Assembly (NCBI GenBank): GCA_035406565.1
Contig: DAONLG010000024.1
Span: forward strand, 1 to 17,795
DNA from: Soehngenia sp035406565
Lineage (GTDB): Bacteria; Bacillota; Clostridia; Tissierellales; Tissierellaceae
Length of the DNA: 17,795 nucleotides
Direction: 5' to 3'
A model generated the notes under the pieces. It searched no databases. It was not told the DNA's origin and saw only the letters and a program-made list of their open reading frames with translations. Position 1 is the first letter of the stretch, and every line of letters starts with the position of its first letter. Below, piece by piece: positions 1 to 7,889 of the stretch. The position numbers were made by a program, and so were the translations under genes.

Positions 1-196
1 TTAACTGTTCAAGCATGCTAAACTGTGCCATTTGTGTCAAATAATCTGTCTTGCTGCCTCCTTCACTTTCACCGCCTGATACATTTTGATTCTTTATTTC
101 TGCTGCCATGATTTTCAAAAAATCATCTATAGATAAAGATTTATTGTTAATATTATTTGTATTTGTAGTGGTATTGTTTAATCCTCTTATTTCCAC
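1..196 (-). CDS. flgD: FlgD, flagellar hook-assembly (hook cap) protein, 5' part only
   Basis: FlgD forms the temporary scaffold on which hook subunits polymerise outside the cell. Only the first 65 or so codons are in the window; the gene runs off the left edge. The visible N-terminus has the family layout: an Asn/Thr-rich flexible leader, then DDFLKIMAAEIKNQN at about residues 22-36, then DYLTQMAQFSMLEQL. This matches the FlgD pattern of an FLKLL...QLKNQDP block followed by a QLAQFSTLEQ block, with the usual Asp-Pro replaced by Asn-Val and a Gly/Ser/Glu linker. The start is GTG at 196, set by a strong AGGAGGTGA ribosome site at 201-209. That site begins inside the stop codon of the upstream fliK, so the two are probably translationally coupled. 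An ATG at 198-200 is in another frame and stops after three codons. It lies at the end of the flgB operon as seen here. Confidence 0.88.
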   Translation of the reverse strand, partial: MEIRGLNNTTTNTNNINNKSLSIDDFLKIMAAEIKNQNVSGGESEGGSKTDYLTQMAQFSMLEQL

Positions 197-207
197 ATTG
201 TCACCTC

Positions 208-1473
208 CTAGGCTAAAATATTTACTCCTAATTCGTCATAATCTTTGTATTGTAATAGTTTTACTGTTTCTATATCCTCGCTTCTCGTTTTATTCCAATA
301 ATGTTTGTTTTGTCTATTATTGAAATTGCCATTTGAATTATCATGAAAATTTGATTGATTTTGGGTAAAATCAAAATTTAAATTTTCATTTACAACTTTT
401 ACTTCGAATTTTGAAATCGTGATGTTTTGCTTTGACAAACTATTTGAAAGCTCGTCAATTTGACTTAGAATCGCATTTTTTGTGCTCTCATTTTGTACAA
501 ACATGATAGCTTTTAAGTCTCCATCTTCTATCTTTAAGTTAATATTAAGTTGACCTAGATTATCTGGTTTGAGCTTTATATTGATAAATGCACTTTCTCC
601 CTCTGCTGTTGGTTTTTGTATGTCTATGATTGCCTTCTTTATTGATTCAACATTGTTGTATCCTATAGCTGTATTTCTTATATTATTCATTTCAGATTTT
701 GTAGCAAAATTATCTCCTATACCTTTTTGTGGTTGATACTCCAATTCAGATTTAGTTCCAATTTGGTCGTTAGTTATATCTACTTCTTTCTTAATTTGCT
801 TATTTAAATCATTTGAATTTAAAATACCTTTTTCACTAAATTCAATTGGTGCTTGTGAGTCTTCATCTGAATATTGGGTGTTAAAAAAAATATTATCTTT
901 TAAATTTTTATCAATGTATTTTTCTTTAAGCGTGTTATTGATTTCTGTATTCATATTGGTAGCTTTGGTGCTCATCTCTGGATTATTTTTATCTGCATCA
1001 GTTTTAAAATTCTCTAAAAAAATCAATTTTTCCTCATTAGAAATCAATTCTTTTTCTTTTCCATTAGTTATATCCGCTGCATCAATGTCAACATTTAAAC
1101 CAACTGGGATATTTTCTAAATCCTTAACTTTTGATTTAATTAGGTTTATATCCCCTTCAGCTGACATCAGTTCATCTATTTTATCAGCTATATTTATCTC
1201 TAGTGAACTATCACTAGTTTTAGATAAATTGTTAGATGAATTGATGGTGTTAAATATAGCTAAAAGATTAATTATGTCTAAATCGATCACCTCAGATTTA
1301 TTTTCTTCCACTAAGCCTCCACATGATTTATTTATCTTTTTCCCCAATTTCTCGATGTCTTCGTCGTTTAAAGCCAAACTTTTTAAAATAGATTTGAACT
1401 CTTCTGGGTCATTGCAGCTATCATTTTTTATTTCACTGCTCTTTGTACTGGAATTAATTTTACTTACCTCCAC
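208..1473 (-). CDS. fliK: FliK, hook-length control protein
   Basis: FliK is secreted during hook assembly, measures hook length and then switches the export apparatus from hook to filament substrates. The 421-residue product has a long, low-complexity N-terminal part rich in Asn, Ser, Asp, Glu and Lys, as expected for the unfolded ruler portion. A conserved C-terminal Flg_hook domain lies at about residues 290-360, recognisable from INIKLKPDNLGQLNINLKIE followed by the DGDLKAIMFVQNE stretch and a helix. The tail after the domain is Asn-rich. The start is GTG at 1473 behind AGGGGGTGA; no better ATG is present nearby. It lies between fliJ and flgD, its normal place. The N-terminal half is too variable to identify alone, so the call rests on the C-terminal domain and gene order. 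No ylxF/motE-like gene lies between fliJ and fliK, unlike Bacillus subtilis. Confidence 0.9.
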   Translation of the reverse strand: MEVSKINSSTKSSEIKNDSCNDPEEFKSILKSLALNDEDIEKLGKKINKSCGGLVEENKSEVIDLDIINLLAIFNTINSSNNLSKTSDSSLEINIADKIDELMSAEGDINLIKSKVKDLENIPVGLNVDIDAADITNGKEKELISNEEKLIFLENFKTDADKNNPEMSTKATNMNTEINNTLKEKYIDKNLKDNIFFNTQYSDEDSQAPIEFSEKGILNSNDLNKQIKKEVDITNDQIGTKSELEYQPQKGIGDNFATKSEMNNIRNTAIGYNNVESIKKAIIDIQKPTAEGESAFINIKLKPDNLGQLNINLKIEDGDLKAIMFVQNESTKNAILSQIDELSNSLSKQNITISKFEVKVVNENLNFDFTQNQSNFHDNSNGNFNNRQNKHYWNKTRSEDIETVKLLQYKDYDELGVNILA

Positions 1474-1507
1474 TTTCTCACCCCCTTATTTTGATTTTAT
1501 CTAAAAA

Positions 1508-1942
1508 TTAATTTTTAGCGTGCTTGAATTTCATAACAGAAATATCATCTAATTTCTTCTGCTCTTTCATATTCTTTTTATACATAAACTGAGAATAATC
1601 TTTTTCTTTAAGTTTTTCCATGATTTTTCTATCTGATTGTGCTTTTGTAAGCTCTGCTCTTTTATCTTCTAAAGCTTTCTTTTTTTCGGATAATAATAAT
1701 TTCTGTATTTCTAATTTTTCTTCAAGTGCTTCTCTATAAAGTTGTACTTGAATTAATTCATAAGCATTTTGAACCTCAAATATTTTTTCATTAGTTTCTT
1801 TTAATTCTATGTTTAATTTAGCTATCTCCTTTTCTATACCTGAGATCTCTAATTTAATTTTAGCAAATTCTTCTGCTTTTAATTTTTCTATGTCTTCTCT
1901 ATAATCAAGTACTTTTTCCATTGAAAAAATATAATTCTCCAC
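1508..1942 (-). CDS. fliJ: FliJ, flagellar export apparatus stalk protein
   Basis: FliJ is the central coiled-coil stalk of the FliH-FliI export ATPase, comparable to subunit gamma of F-type ATPases, and cycles empty export chaperones. The 144-residue product is almost entirely helical and charged, with long Glu/Lys/Leu heptad-like stretches and no cysteine or membrane segment. The N-terminus, YIFSMEKVLDYREDIEKLKA, matches the usual FliJ opening of a short beta-like segment followed by LEKVLDYRE. That match supports the GTG start at 1942, which sits six bases after a GAGGGG ribosome site, rather than the ATG seven codons later. It follows fliI by 12 bp. FliJ proteins are poorly conserved, so the identity depends on length, coiled-coil character, N-terminal motif and position after fliI; together these are convincing. 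Confidence 0.9.
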   Translation of the reverse strand: MENYIFSMEKVLDYREDIEKLKAEEFAKIKLEISGIEKEIAKLNIELKETNEKIFEVQNAYELIQVQLYREALEEKLEIQKLLLSEKKKALEDKRAELTKAQSDRKIMEKLKEKDYSQFMYKKNMKEQKKLDDISVMKFKHAKN

Positions 1943-1954
1943 TATAAGCCCCTC

Positions 1955-3271
1955 TTAATTATCTAAATTTAAACTACTTTCTAATAAGCCAAGTGTTTCA
2001 TCAAATGTATAGCTTTCAGTTATATTTTGCCTTAAAAATGAATTAATTTTAGGATTTAATGCAATGGCTCTATCAATCTTTAAGTTGCTTCCATTTACAT
2101 ATGCCCCTATGTTAATCAAATCCTCAGATTCCTTATATACTGATACATTTTCTTTCAGCTCTCCGGCTAAAGTGTAATGTTTTTCTGTCACTATTTCTTT
2201 CATGACTCTGCTTATGCTATTTTGTATATCTATTGATGGAAAATGATTCTTTGCAGCTATTTCTCTTGATAAAATGATGTGACCATCCAATATTCCTCTA
2301 ACTGCATCTGCAATTGGGTCATTCATATCATCACCTTCGACAAGAACAGTATAAAATGCTGTTATTGACCCATCTTTGCTCATTCCACTTCTCTCTAAGA
2401 GCTTAGGCAATAGGGCAAATACAGAAGGAGTATAACCCTTCGTTGAAGGCGGCTCTCCAGTAGCAAGTCCTATTTCTCTTTGTGCCATTGCAAATCTAGT
2501 TACAGAATCCATCATAAGCATTACTTTTTTCCCTTGATCTCTAAAATATTCCGCTATTGCTGTAGCTACAAAAGCACCTTTTAGTCTAACAAGCGGTGGT
2601 TGATCAGAAGTTGCACAAACAACTACGCTTTTTTTATAACCATCTGTGCCTAAATCTTTTTGTATGAATTCAAGTACTTCTCTTCCTCTTTCTCCAATTA
2701 ATCCAATGACGTTTACATCAGCCTCGCAATATCTAGCTATCATCCCCAAAAGGGTGCTTTTCCCAACTCCACTCCCTGAAAAAATCCCAACTCTTTGACC
2801 TTCACCACATGTTAGTAACCCATCTATCGCTTTGACTCCAGTACTCATTATTGTAGAAATTCTCCTTCTGTCAAAAGGGTTAGGAGGCTCTCTATCTACA
2901 TCATAAAATTCTCCATTTATTTTTAACTTTCTATCTAGCGGTCTACCAAGTCCATCAAGAGTATGTCCTAATAAGTCATCGCTTATTTTTACATTCAATT
3001 TCTTGCCTGTCGGTTTAACAAGGCAGCCAGGTCCAATCCCACTTATTTCATCTAATGGCATCAATAAAACGCAATCATCTTTAAACCCTACAACTTCAGC
3101 TAGTACCACAGCTTTGGTAGATCTTATTATAATTTCACACACTTCTCCAATAAAAGCTTCTATGCCTTCTACTTTGATGATTAGACCTATTACTTCTGTG
3201 ACTTTACCCATTACTAAATAGTGGTCTTTGTTTTTAACTGCATTTTTTAGATTGTCAAAATCTATTATCAT
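1955..3271 (-). CDS. fliI: FliI, flagellum-specific export ATPase
   Basis: FliI is the cytoplasmic ATPase that drives unfolding and delivery of flagellar substrates to the export gate, and is related to F1-ATPase beta. The 438-residue length is normal. Visible landmarks are the Walker A loop SGSGVGKS at residues 165-172, the GERGRE catalytic-glutamate segment near 193-198, and Walker B VMLMMD near 250-255. The latter is followed by SVTRFAMAQREIGLATGEPP, the most recognisable FliI signature. An N-terminal beta-barrel region and the linker HTLDGLGRPLD (about 103-113) precede the core. All catalytic residues appear intact. It starts with ATG at 3271, three bases after the fliH stop, so the operon is tightly packed. 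This is one of the surest calls in the window. Confidence 0.98.
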   Translation of the reverse strand: MIIDFDNLKNAVKNKDHYLVMGKVTEVIGLIIKVEGIEAFIGEVCEIIIRSTKAVVLAEVVGFKDDCVLLMPLDEISGIGPGCLVKPTGKKLNVKISDDLLGHTLDGLGRPLDRKLKINGEFYDVDREPPNPFDRRRISTIMSTGVKAIDGLLTCGEGQRVGIFSGSGVGKSTLLGMIARYCEADVNVIGLIGERGREVLEFIQKDLGTDGYKKSVVVCATSDQPPLVRLKGAFVATAIAEYFRDQGKKVMLMMDSVTRFAMAQREIGLATGEPPSTKGYTPSVFALLPKLLERSGMSKDGSITAFYTVLVEGDDMNDPIADAVRGILDGHIILSREIAAKNHFPSIDIQNSISRVMKEIVTEKHYTLAGELKENVSVYKESEDLINIGAYVNGSNLKIDRAIALNPKINSFLRQNITESYTFDETLGLLESSLNLDN

Positions 3272-3274
3272 AGT

Positions 3275-4021
3275 TTACTCACCTGAATTAATCAATTCAT
3301 TGACGATGGAAATTATTTGATTGCTGAATTGTGCATCGATTATTTTGTTCCCCGATTCAATGATACAGCCATTTATCTCTATGTCTGCATCTTTTAAAAC
3401 ACTGAAATTTATTTGTTTATATCTCTCTTTTAAGCTAGGCAAATTTTTCTTTAATATCTCATATTTGCTAGGATTCACAGTAATGATTACATTTGTTGCA
3501 TTTTCTATCTCTTCAAGTATTGGGTAAATTATATTCATAATATTTTCCTCAGAAGTGTCTATTGCAATATTAGCGATTTTTTCTGCAATTGTAGCAGCAA
3601 GTTTTATTATTTCTTCTCTAAAGTTAATGAGAAAGTCTTCGCTTTCTTTTTGTGCATTTTTTACCAGTTTAATCGCATTTAATTTAATGCTTTCAGATTC
3701 CATTATTGCTCTTTCTTTGCCTTCAATGTATCCTTTTTCATACCCTTGGTTATAACCTTCTTCGAATGCACTTTTTTTTATATTTTCTAACTCTTCATTA
3801 GCTTTTTGTAGAATGAATTCTCTTTCTGTTTCTGCTTCATCGATAATCTTTTGTTTTATAGATAAAGCTTCTAGAAGTTCTTCATCATCCTCTTTATTTA
3901 TATCAAAATCACTATTTTTTAAGTCAACTTCGGTTTTTTTTATATTTACTTCCTTTACTTCTACAGTGTCATTATCTAATTTAATTTCATGCTTTTTTAT
4001 GACTCTATACGATGATTCCAT
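3275..4021 (-). CDS. fliH: FliH, negative regulator/stator of the export ATPase
   Basis: FliH dimerises along FliI, tethers it to the C-ring through FliN-type proteins and restrains its ATPase activity. The product (248 residues from the start chosen here) shows the family plan: a variable acidic N-terminus and a long central coiled coil. A GYNQGYEKGYIEGKERA stretch at about residues 88-104 is the FliH GxxxG-type repeat region. A C-terminal V-ATPase subunit E-like domain follows, containing IIKLAATIAEKIANIAID. The start is ATG at 4021, preceded six bases upstream by GAGGAG. This puts its first 17 bases inside the end of fliG, so translation is probably coupled. A TTG at 4039 would add six residues but lies upstream of that ribosome site and is unlikely. 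It sits between fliG and fliI, as usual. Confidence 0.93.
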   Translation of the reverse strand: MESSYRVIKKHEIKLDNDTVEVKEVNIKKTEVDLKNSDFDINKEDDEELLEALSIKQKIIDEAETEREFILQKANEELENIKKSAFEEGYNQGYEKGYIEGKERAIMESESIKLNAIKLVKNAQKESEDFLINFREEIIKLAATIAEKIANIAIDTSEENIMNIIYPILEEIENATNVIITVNPSKYEILKKNLPSLKERYKQINFSVLKDADIEINGCIIESGNKIIDAQFSNQIISIVNELINSGE

Positions 4022-5012
4022 CTTGATCTCCTCTTGCAATAACTACTTCTCCGGCTTCTTCTAATCTTCTTATGATATTAACAATCTTTCTTTGAGCCTC
4101 TTCAACGGTAGATAGCCTTACTGGACCCATAAACTGAATATCTTCTTTTAGCATTTCTGCAGCTCTTTGAGAAATATTAGCAAAGACTATGCTTGTAACT
4201 TTCTCTGATGCACCTTTTAATGCTAAAGCTAAGTCTTCATTGCTTACTTCTCTTAATATACGTTGAATTGAATTCTTATCTAAGTTAACTATGTCTTCAA
4301 ATACAAATAGACTAGATTTAACTTGTTCAGCTAATTCTGGTTCTTCAACTTCTAATGATGAAATTATGTTTTTCTCAGTGTTTCTATCAACCGAATTTAA
4401 AATTTCAACTAAAGTCTTTACTCCTCCAATTGTTTCTTGTTCATTATCTATTAGACCTGAGAATTTTTCTTCCATAACTTTTTCAATTCTTTTAATCACC
4501 TGTGGGGAAGTTCTATTGATTGTAGCAATTCTTTGAGCTATGTCCGCTTGCAGTTCTACAGGAAATTGTGATAAAACAGTTGCAGCTTTATCAGGTTGCA
4601 TGTAACATAATATAAGTGCTGTCGTCTGAGGGTGCTCATTTATCAATAAATTAGTTAGCTGCTGAGGATCAGCTCTTCTAGCTATGGAAAAGGGCTTTTC
4701 TATTTGTTTATATTGGTATAAAACATCTATGACTTCCTTGGCTCTTTGAACACCCAATGCCTTAGTAAGAAGGTTTTTTGCATAATCTATACCACCATCT
4801 AAAACAAATTTTCTCGCTGATGCCATATCAATAAATTCATCAATTACTTTATCCCTTTCCCCGGGCTCAACATAGTCTATGTTTGCAATTTCATAAGTTA
4901 CTTGCTGTATCATATTATCTGGTAATAGTTTCAAGACTTGTGAGGATATTTCAGGTCCTAATGATATAAGAAATATGGCAGCTTTTGTCGTTCCTTTCCT
5001 AGGATTCTTCAT
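4005..5012 (-). CDS. fliG: FliG, flagellar motor switch protein
   Basis: FliG is the rotor protein at the top of the C-ring; it binds FliF and FliM and meets the MotA stator to generate torque. The product (335 residues) contains the N-terminal FliF-binding domain beginning KAAIFLISLGPEISSQVLK. The middle-domain EHPQT motif (NEHPQTTALILCYM, about residues 125-138) is present, as is the C-terminal torque domain with DIVNLDKNSIQRILREV and the charged helix. Length and order are normal. Two in-frame ATGs occur, at 5018 and 5012. The AAGGGAG ribosome site lies only three bases before the first but nine before the second, so 5012 is preferred, though the choice is not certain. The stop codon of fliF directly abuts the first ATG. 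The 3' end overlaps fliH by 17 bp. Confidence 0.97.
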   Translation of the reverse strand: MKNPRKGTTKAAIFLISLGPEISSQVLKLLPDNMIQQVTYEIANIDYVEPGERDKVIDEFIDMASARKFVLDGGIDYAKNLLTKALGVQRAKEVIDVLYQYKQIEKPFSIARRADPQQLTNLLINEHPQTTALILCYMQPDKAATVLSQFPVELQADIAQRIATINRTSPQVIKRIEKVMEEKFSGLIDNEQETIGGVKTLVEILNSVDRNTEKNIISSLEVEEPELAEQVKSSLFVFEDIVNLDKNSIQRILREVSNEDLALALKGASEKVTSIVFANISQRAAEMLKEDIQFMGPVRLSTVEEAQRKIVNIIRRLEEAGEVVIARGDQDGIIV

Positions 5013-5018
5013 ACTCAT

Positions 5019-6560
5019 CTACTCCCTTAACCATGCTTTAATTAATTCTGCTGCTAATTCAGGATTATCTTTAGCATACTCTTGCGCCATTTTACCTTTA
5101 TTATCAGGTTGAATTTCAATTTTTTCATCTACTTTATTTTCATTTAAGACTTTAATTGTATCTTCAACAGTAATTCCATTTGTTAATTTTTCTTGGAATT
5201 CTCTATCTTCCTTTCTCTTCTTCCTTGAATTCAAGATTATCACTGCCCCAATAATAAATATTAAGATTCCTCCACCTGCTCCAATAAGTAATGGTAGATT
5301 ATCCTGAATAAAACTAGTACTTGTAGTGTCAGTTGTGGGAATATCCTCACTTAAATCTTTATTAAACTCTATACCAACAACGTTAATTAAATCCCCTCTT
5401 TCAGCATCGTATCCTATAGCTGTTGCAATAATATTCTGTATATTCGAGATATTAGCTTGGCTTAATTGTCCATCATAAATAACGGAGGTGCTTATTTTGT
5501 TTATTTTACCTGGTGCTCTAATAATAGATGTAGTCTCTGTTGTTAGTTCATTGTTTGTAGTTTTCGAATATGTTGAATTTTCACCATCTACACCTTGTAC
5601 TACATTGCTTATATTGTCATCTATATTGCCACCTGTTACATCTTGAATATCTATGTTGTTTCCACTAGCATCAACTTGCTCACTTCTTACTACAGGATCA
5701 CGGTACTCGATGATAGTACTCTCAGTAGAATCAAAGTCCATGTCAGCAAATACTGAAACTTTTATCTTATTTACACCAAATGCACTTCCCAATAAGTTGT
5801 TGAGTTTTGTCTCTAACTCCTTTTCAAATTGTCTTCTTATTTCCTGTTGTTTACTTATTGAATTTGAAGTCCCAAGATTTGTACCGTCATCAGCTAAAAA
5901 AGAGCTTAGCAATACACCCGAAGAATCTATCACTTGTATGTTTTCAAGCGGTATATTATCTACTGCACCAGAGACCAATGCTGCAATACCTCTAATCATT
6001 TCTTCAGTGACTTTTTTAGTTGGTTTTACATCTATAACTATTGATGCAGATCCTTCCTTTTCTTCATCTTCAAATATAGTTTTTTGTGGCAGCACTAGGT
6101 GAACTTTTGCATTGCTTATTGCATCCAATGACATGATGCTTCGTTGGAGTTCTCCTGTTAGTGCTCTTTGATACATGATCTGTCTATCTTCCTCGGTTAC
6201 CATCATGCTTGTGCTGTCAAATATCTCAAAGCCAATCGAATTTTCAGGAAGCATGCCATTCATTGCCAATTCCATCCTGTATGTATCTATATAATCTTCA
6301 TCTATTAAAATTGTTGAACCACCGTCAGCAACTTTGTACTTTATTTTTTTTGACTCAAGATCATTTACTATAACCCCTGCATCATCAAGTTCAAGATTTG
6401 TAAAAAGAACACGATATGTGACTTTATTAGCAAAATATGTTAACCCAATTACTACAATAGCTATAATAGCTATTGTTGCTAACATCTTCTTTTTCTTAGA
6501 TTTGTCAATTTTGGTCCAACCACTCTTTATATTTTTTAATGTCGATTTTACACCATCCAT
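5019..6560 (-). CDS. fliF: FliF, flagellar MS-ring protein
   Basis: FliF assembles into the membrane ring that is the base of the flagellum and houses the export gate. The 513-residue product has the expected two membrane spans, at about residues 26-44 and 422-443, flanking a large external region of ring-building domains. One segment reads ELQRSIMSLDAISNAKVHLV, typical of the secretin-like/PrgK fold. A Ser/Thr/Asn/Asp-rich stretch lies around residues 285-340. The C-terminal tail AKDNPELAAELIKAWLRE is the FliG-binding helix shared by FliF proteins. The ATG at 6560 follows an AAAGGAGA ribosome site with good spacing. It lies between fliE and fliG, adjoining fliG without a gap. It is somewhat shorter than many proteobacterial FliF proteins but typical for clostridia. 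Confidence 0.97.
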   Translation of the reverse strand: MDGVKSTLKNIKSGWTKIDKSKKKKMLATIAIIAIVVIGLTYFANKVTYRVLFTNLELDDAGVIVNDLESKKIKYKVADGGSTILIDEDYIDTYRMELAMNGMLPENSIGFEIFDSTSMMVTEEDRQIMYQRALTGELQRSIMSLDAISNAKVHLVLPQKTIFEDEEKEGSASIVIDVKPTKKVTEEMIRGIAALVSGAVDNIPLENIQVIDSSGVLLSSFLADDGTNLGTSNSISKQQEIRRQFEKELETKLNNLLGSAFGVNKIKVSVFADMDFDSTESTIIEYRDPVVRSEQVDASGNNIDIQDVTGGNIDDNISNVVQGVDGENSTYSKTTNNELTTETTSIIRAPGKINKISTSVIYDGQLSQANISNIQNIIATAIGYDAERGDLINVVGIEFNKDLSEDIPTTDTTSTSFIQDNLPLLIGAGGGILIFIIGAVIILNSRKKRKEDREFQEKLTNGITVEDTIKVLNENKVDEKIEIQPDNKGKMAQEYAKDNPELAAELIKAWLRE

Positions 6561-6579
6561 TTAAAGCTTCTCCTTTAAT

Positions 6580-6867
6580 CTATAGTTGCATGTTGTTGAG
6601 TTCTTTATAAGCTTCTACAATTTTATTTCTTATTTGAACTGCTAATTCCAGAGAAAGTCTTGCTTCTTCAGTGGCTATCATAACTTGGTGCAAATCAACA
6701 TCATTTCCACTTATGAGATCATTTACATAATTGTCAGCTTCAACTTGCTTATTGTTTAATTTATTTAATTGCTCATTCATTATTGCTTTAAAATCAGTTT
6801 CAGTTTCGTTGTTAGTCTTAGTGTTTACTGGTTTTATACTTGACAGTCCTACTTTATTTATTTCCAT
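6580..6867 (-). CDS. fliE: FliE, MS-ring/rod junction protein
   Basis: FliE is a small exported protein that joins the MS ring to the proximal rod. The 95-residue length is typical. The C-terminal half carries the family signature: DLHQVMIATEEARLSLELAV followed by QIRNKIVEAYKELNNMQL, matching the usual VMIAAEKASLSLQLTVQVRNKVVEAYQEIM pattern. The N-terminal part is polar and variable, as usual. It starts with ATG at 6867 behind AAGGAGG. It lies between flgC (11 bp upstream) and fliF (19 bp downstream), its standard place in flgB-flgC-fliE operons. No oddities were seen. Confidence 0.96.
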   Translation of the reverse strand: MEINKVGLSSIKPVNTKTNNETETDFKAIMNEQLNKLNNKQVEADNYVNDLISGNDVDLHQVMIATEEARLSLELAVQIRNKIVEAYKELNNMQL

Positions 6868-6878
6868 GTCATTCCTCC

Positions 6879-7313
6879 TTAACCTTTAGAAATATCTAAT
6901 GCTTTTTTTAGAATGGCTTTATTCGCATTTAAACAAGTCACATTTGCTTCATAAGCTCTTTGTGTATTTATTAACGAAACCATTTCATCAACAATATTTA
7001 CATTTGGAAGCTGAACATATCCATTTTCATCTGCGTCTGGATGAGTTGGATCATAAACAATTCTAAATTCACTTTCGTCCTCCTCTATCCCATCTACCTT
7101 AACTCCACTACTTACTTTCTTTGTTACTCCACTAATTCTATTTATTTCTTTTTCTAAATTTTCGCTAAACACCACTATTTTTTTCCGATATGCTTCGCCG
7201 TTCTCAGCTCGTGTAGTATTCACATTTGCAATATTTGTAGAAATTATGTCCATTTTTAGTCTTTCTAAGGATAGCCCACTTGCATTTATCTGCAATGATT
7301 TAAATACACTCAT
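6879..7313 (-). CDS. flgC: FlgC, flagellar proximal rod protein
   Basis: FlgC is a rod protein of the flagellar drive shaft, exported through the type III apparatus. The 144-residue product has the N-terminal rod/hook motif GLSLERLKMDIISTNIANVNTT-type segment, with the conserved IANVNT core at about residues 28-33. The highly characteristic segment YDPTHPDADENGYVQLPNVN spans about residues 87-106. The C-terminal helix contains EMVSLINTQRAYEANV. All three are hallmarks of FlgC. The start is ATG at 7313 after AAAGGGGA. It sits 13 bp after flgB and 11 bp before fliE. Confidence 0.97.
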   Translation of the reverse strand: MSVFKSLQINASGLSLERLKMDIISTNIANVNTTRAENGEAYRKKIVVFSENLEKEINRISGVTKKVSSGVKVDGIEEDESEFRIVYDPTHPDADENGYVQLPNVNIVDEMVSLINTQRAYEANVTCLNANKAILKKALDISKG

Positions 7314-7326
7314 TTTTAATTCCCCT

Positions 7327-7707
7327 TTATCTATTTATTACATAATTTAAACTAGATAATTTTGCATTTATAATCTGAGTAAGTGCACTGTAATAAATTT
7401 CATTTGCTGCTAGTTCTGTCATTTCAAGATCAATGTCGACATTGTTGCCATTGTCATTATATGTAGTATTTGTTCTTTTTTTAACAATAGGTTCTACATC
7501 GCTTAATTTACTTGCTCCAAAATGAAGTTTATTTGTTTTATTCAAATTAACTCCGTTTACTGCTCTTTGAAGATATTCTTCAAATTCTACTTTATTTACT
7601 TTATAATTTGGGGTATTTACATTGGCTATATTGCTAGAAATGGTTTTCTGTCTAAGAGATGAAGTATCTAATCCTTTTTTGATAAGTTGGTAACTAATAT
7701 CACTCAC
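7327..7707 (-). CDS. flgB: FlgB, flagellar proximal rod protein
   Basis: FlgB is the innermost rod subunit and the first gene of this early basal-body operon. The 126-residue length is normal. The N-terminal rod signature is clear: SLRQKTISSNIANVNTPNYK at about residues 17-36. The C-terminal part has NNVDIDLEMTELAANEIYYS, then ALTQIINAKLSSLNYVINR, a standard FlgB ending. The start codon is GTG at 7707, placed by GGGGAG about eight bases upstream. Its leader carries a cyclic-di-GMP riboswitch and terminator, and a sigma-A-type promoter lies upstream of those, so expression of the whole flgB-flgD operon is expected to fall when cyclic-di-GMP is high. Confidence 0.97.
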   Translation of the reverse strand: MSDISYQLIKKGLDTSSLRQKTISSNIANVNTPNYKVNKVEFEEYLQRAVNGVNLNKTNKLHFGASKLSDVEPIVKKRTNTTYNDNGNNVDIDLEMTELAANEIYYSALTQIINAKLSSLNYVINR

Positions 7708-7744
7708 TTTTTACACTCCCCGTCCTAGGTTAAATTATGGCAAC

Positions 7745-7763
7745 AAAAAAACTTTTTCTTCGA
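7745..7763 (-). terminator. Riboswitch-controlled terminator: 3' arm of aptamer P1 plus U tract
   Basis: In the RNA, the P1 3' arm (UCGAAGAAAAAGUU, 7763 down to 7750) pairs with AACUUUUUUCGA (7840 down to 7829). It forms eight base pairs, a two-base bulge and four base pairs. The run of U continues to 7745, giving a stem directly followed by a U tract. The stem is AU-rich and spans the whole aptamer, so it should be stable enough to terminate only when the aptamer is folded around ligand. This predicts an OFF switch. The layout is seen directly; the ligand dependence is inferred. Confidence 0.7.
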
Positions 7764-7840
7764 TAACTGGCTGCCTCATTTTGAGACCCTATAGCTTTGC
7801 GACCCTACCTTGCGGTAAGTGTGCCATTTCGAAAAAAGTT
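7750..7840 (-). promoter_or_regulatory. Cyclic-di-GMP class I riboswitch (GEMM-I) in the flgB leader
   Basis: Read on the minus strand, the leader carries the GEMM-I landmarks in order. There is a P1 5' arm (7840-7829), then GGCACA, then a P2 hairpin CUUACC/GGUAGG (7819-7804) closed by a GCAA GNRA tetraloop. The hallmark UCGCAAAGC follows at 7802-7794. A P3 hairpin GGGUCUC...GAGGCAGCC lies at 7789-7769, and P1 closes with a 3' arm at 7763-7750. CGCAAAGC plus the GNRA-capped P2 and the GCAGCC after P3 are strongly diagnostic of cyclic-di-GMP-I aptamers. Clostridioides difficile is known to have a class I riboswitch that turns off its flgB operon. Position, orientation and the abutting terminator fit the same role here. 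The fold was assigned by eye, without a covariance-model search. Confidence 0.9.
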
Positions 7841-7845
7841 AAATT

Positions 7846-7866
7846 GTATTACACAGTAGTATTACA
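7846..7866 (-). repeat. Tandem 8-bp direct repeat in the flgB leader
   Basis: The octamer TGTAATAC (minus strand) occurs twice, at 7866-7859 and 7853-7846, separated by five bases, so the period is 13. It lies between the predicted transcription start (about 7883) and the riboswitch aptamer. It may be a regulator site or chance in AT-rich sequence; nothing else supports a function. Confidence 0.5.
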
Positions 7867-7889
7867 TTTATGTTACAAAGTTTAATGCA

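Noticed and set aside
878..1504. Long plus-strand open frame (208 codons) with a hydrophobic start, opposite fliK
   Set aside because: It lies wholly opposite the fliK coding region and its upstream flank, has no good ribosome site, and hydrophobic frames are expected opposite Asn/Lys/Glu-rich AT-rich genes. fliK has a real conserved domain.
4022..4039. TTG start for fliH at 4039
   Set aside because: The GAGGAG ribosome site lies downstream of this TTG and has correct spacing to the ATG at 4021.
7720..7740. CsrA-type GGA site near the flgB ribosome site (AGGACGGGGAG)
   Set aside because: GGA and GGG triplets are normal in ribosome sites, and no hairpin presenting a GGA loop, nor the wider CsrA consensus, is visible.
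7738..7775. Possible antiterminator pairing of GGCAGC (aptamer 3' side) with GUUGCC just after the U tract
   Set aside because: Six pairs are possible, but the downstream half is transcribed only after polymerase passes the U tract, so it could not easily decide termination. It is not needed to explain the switch.
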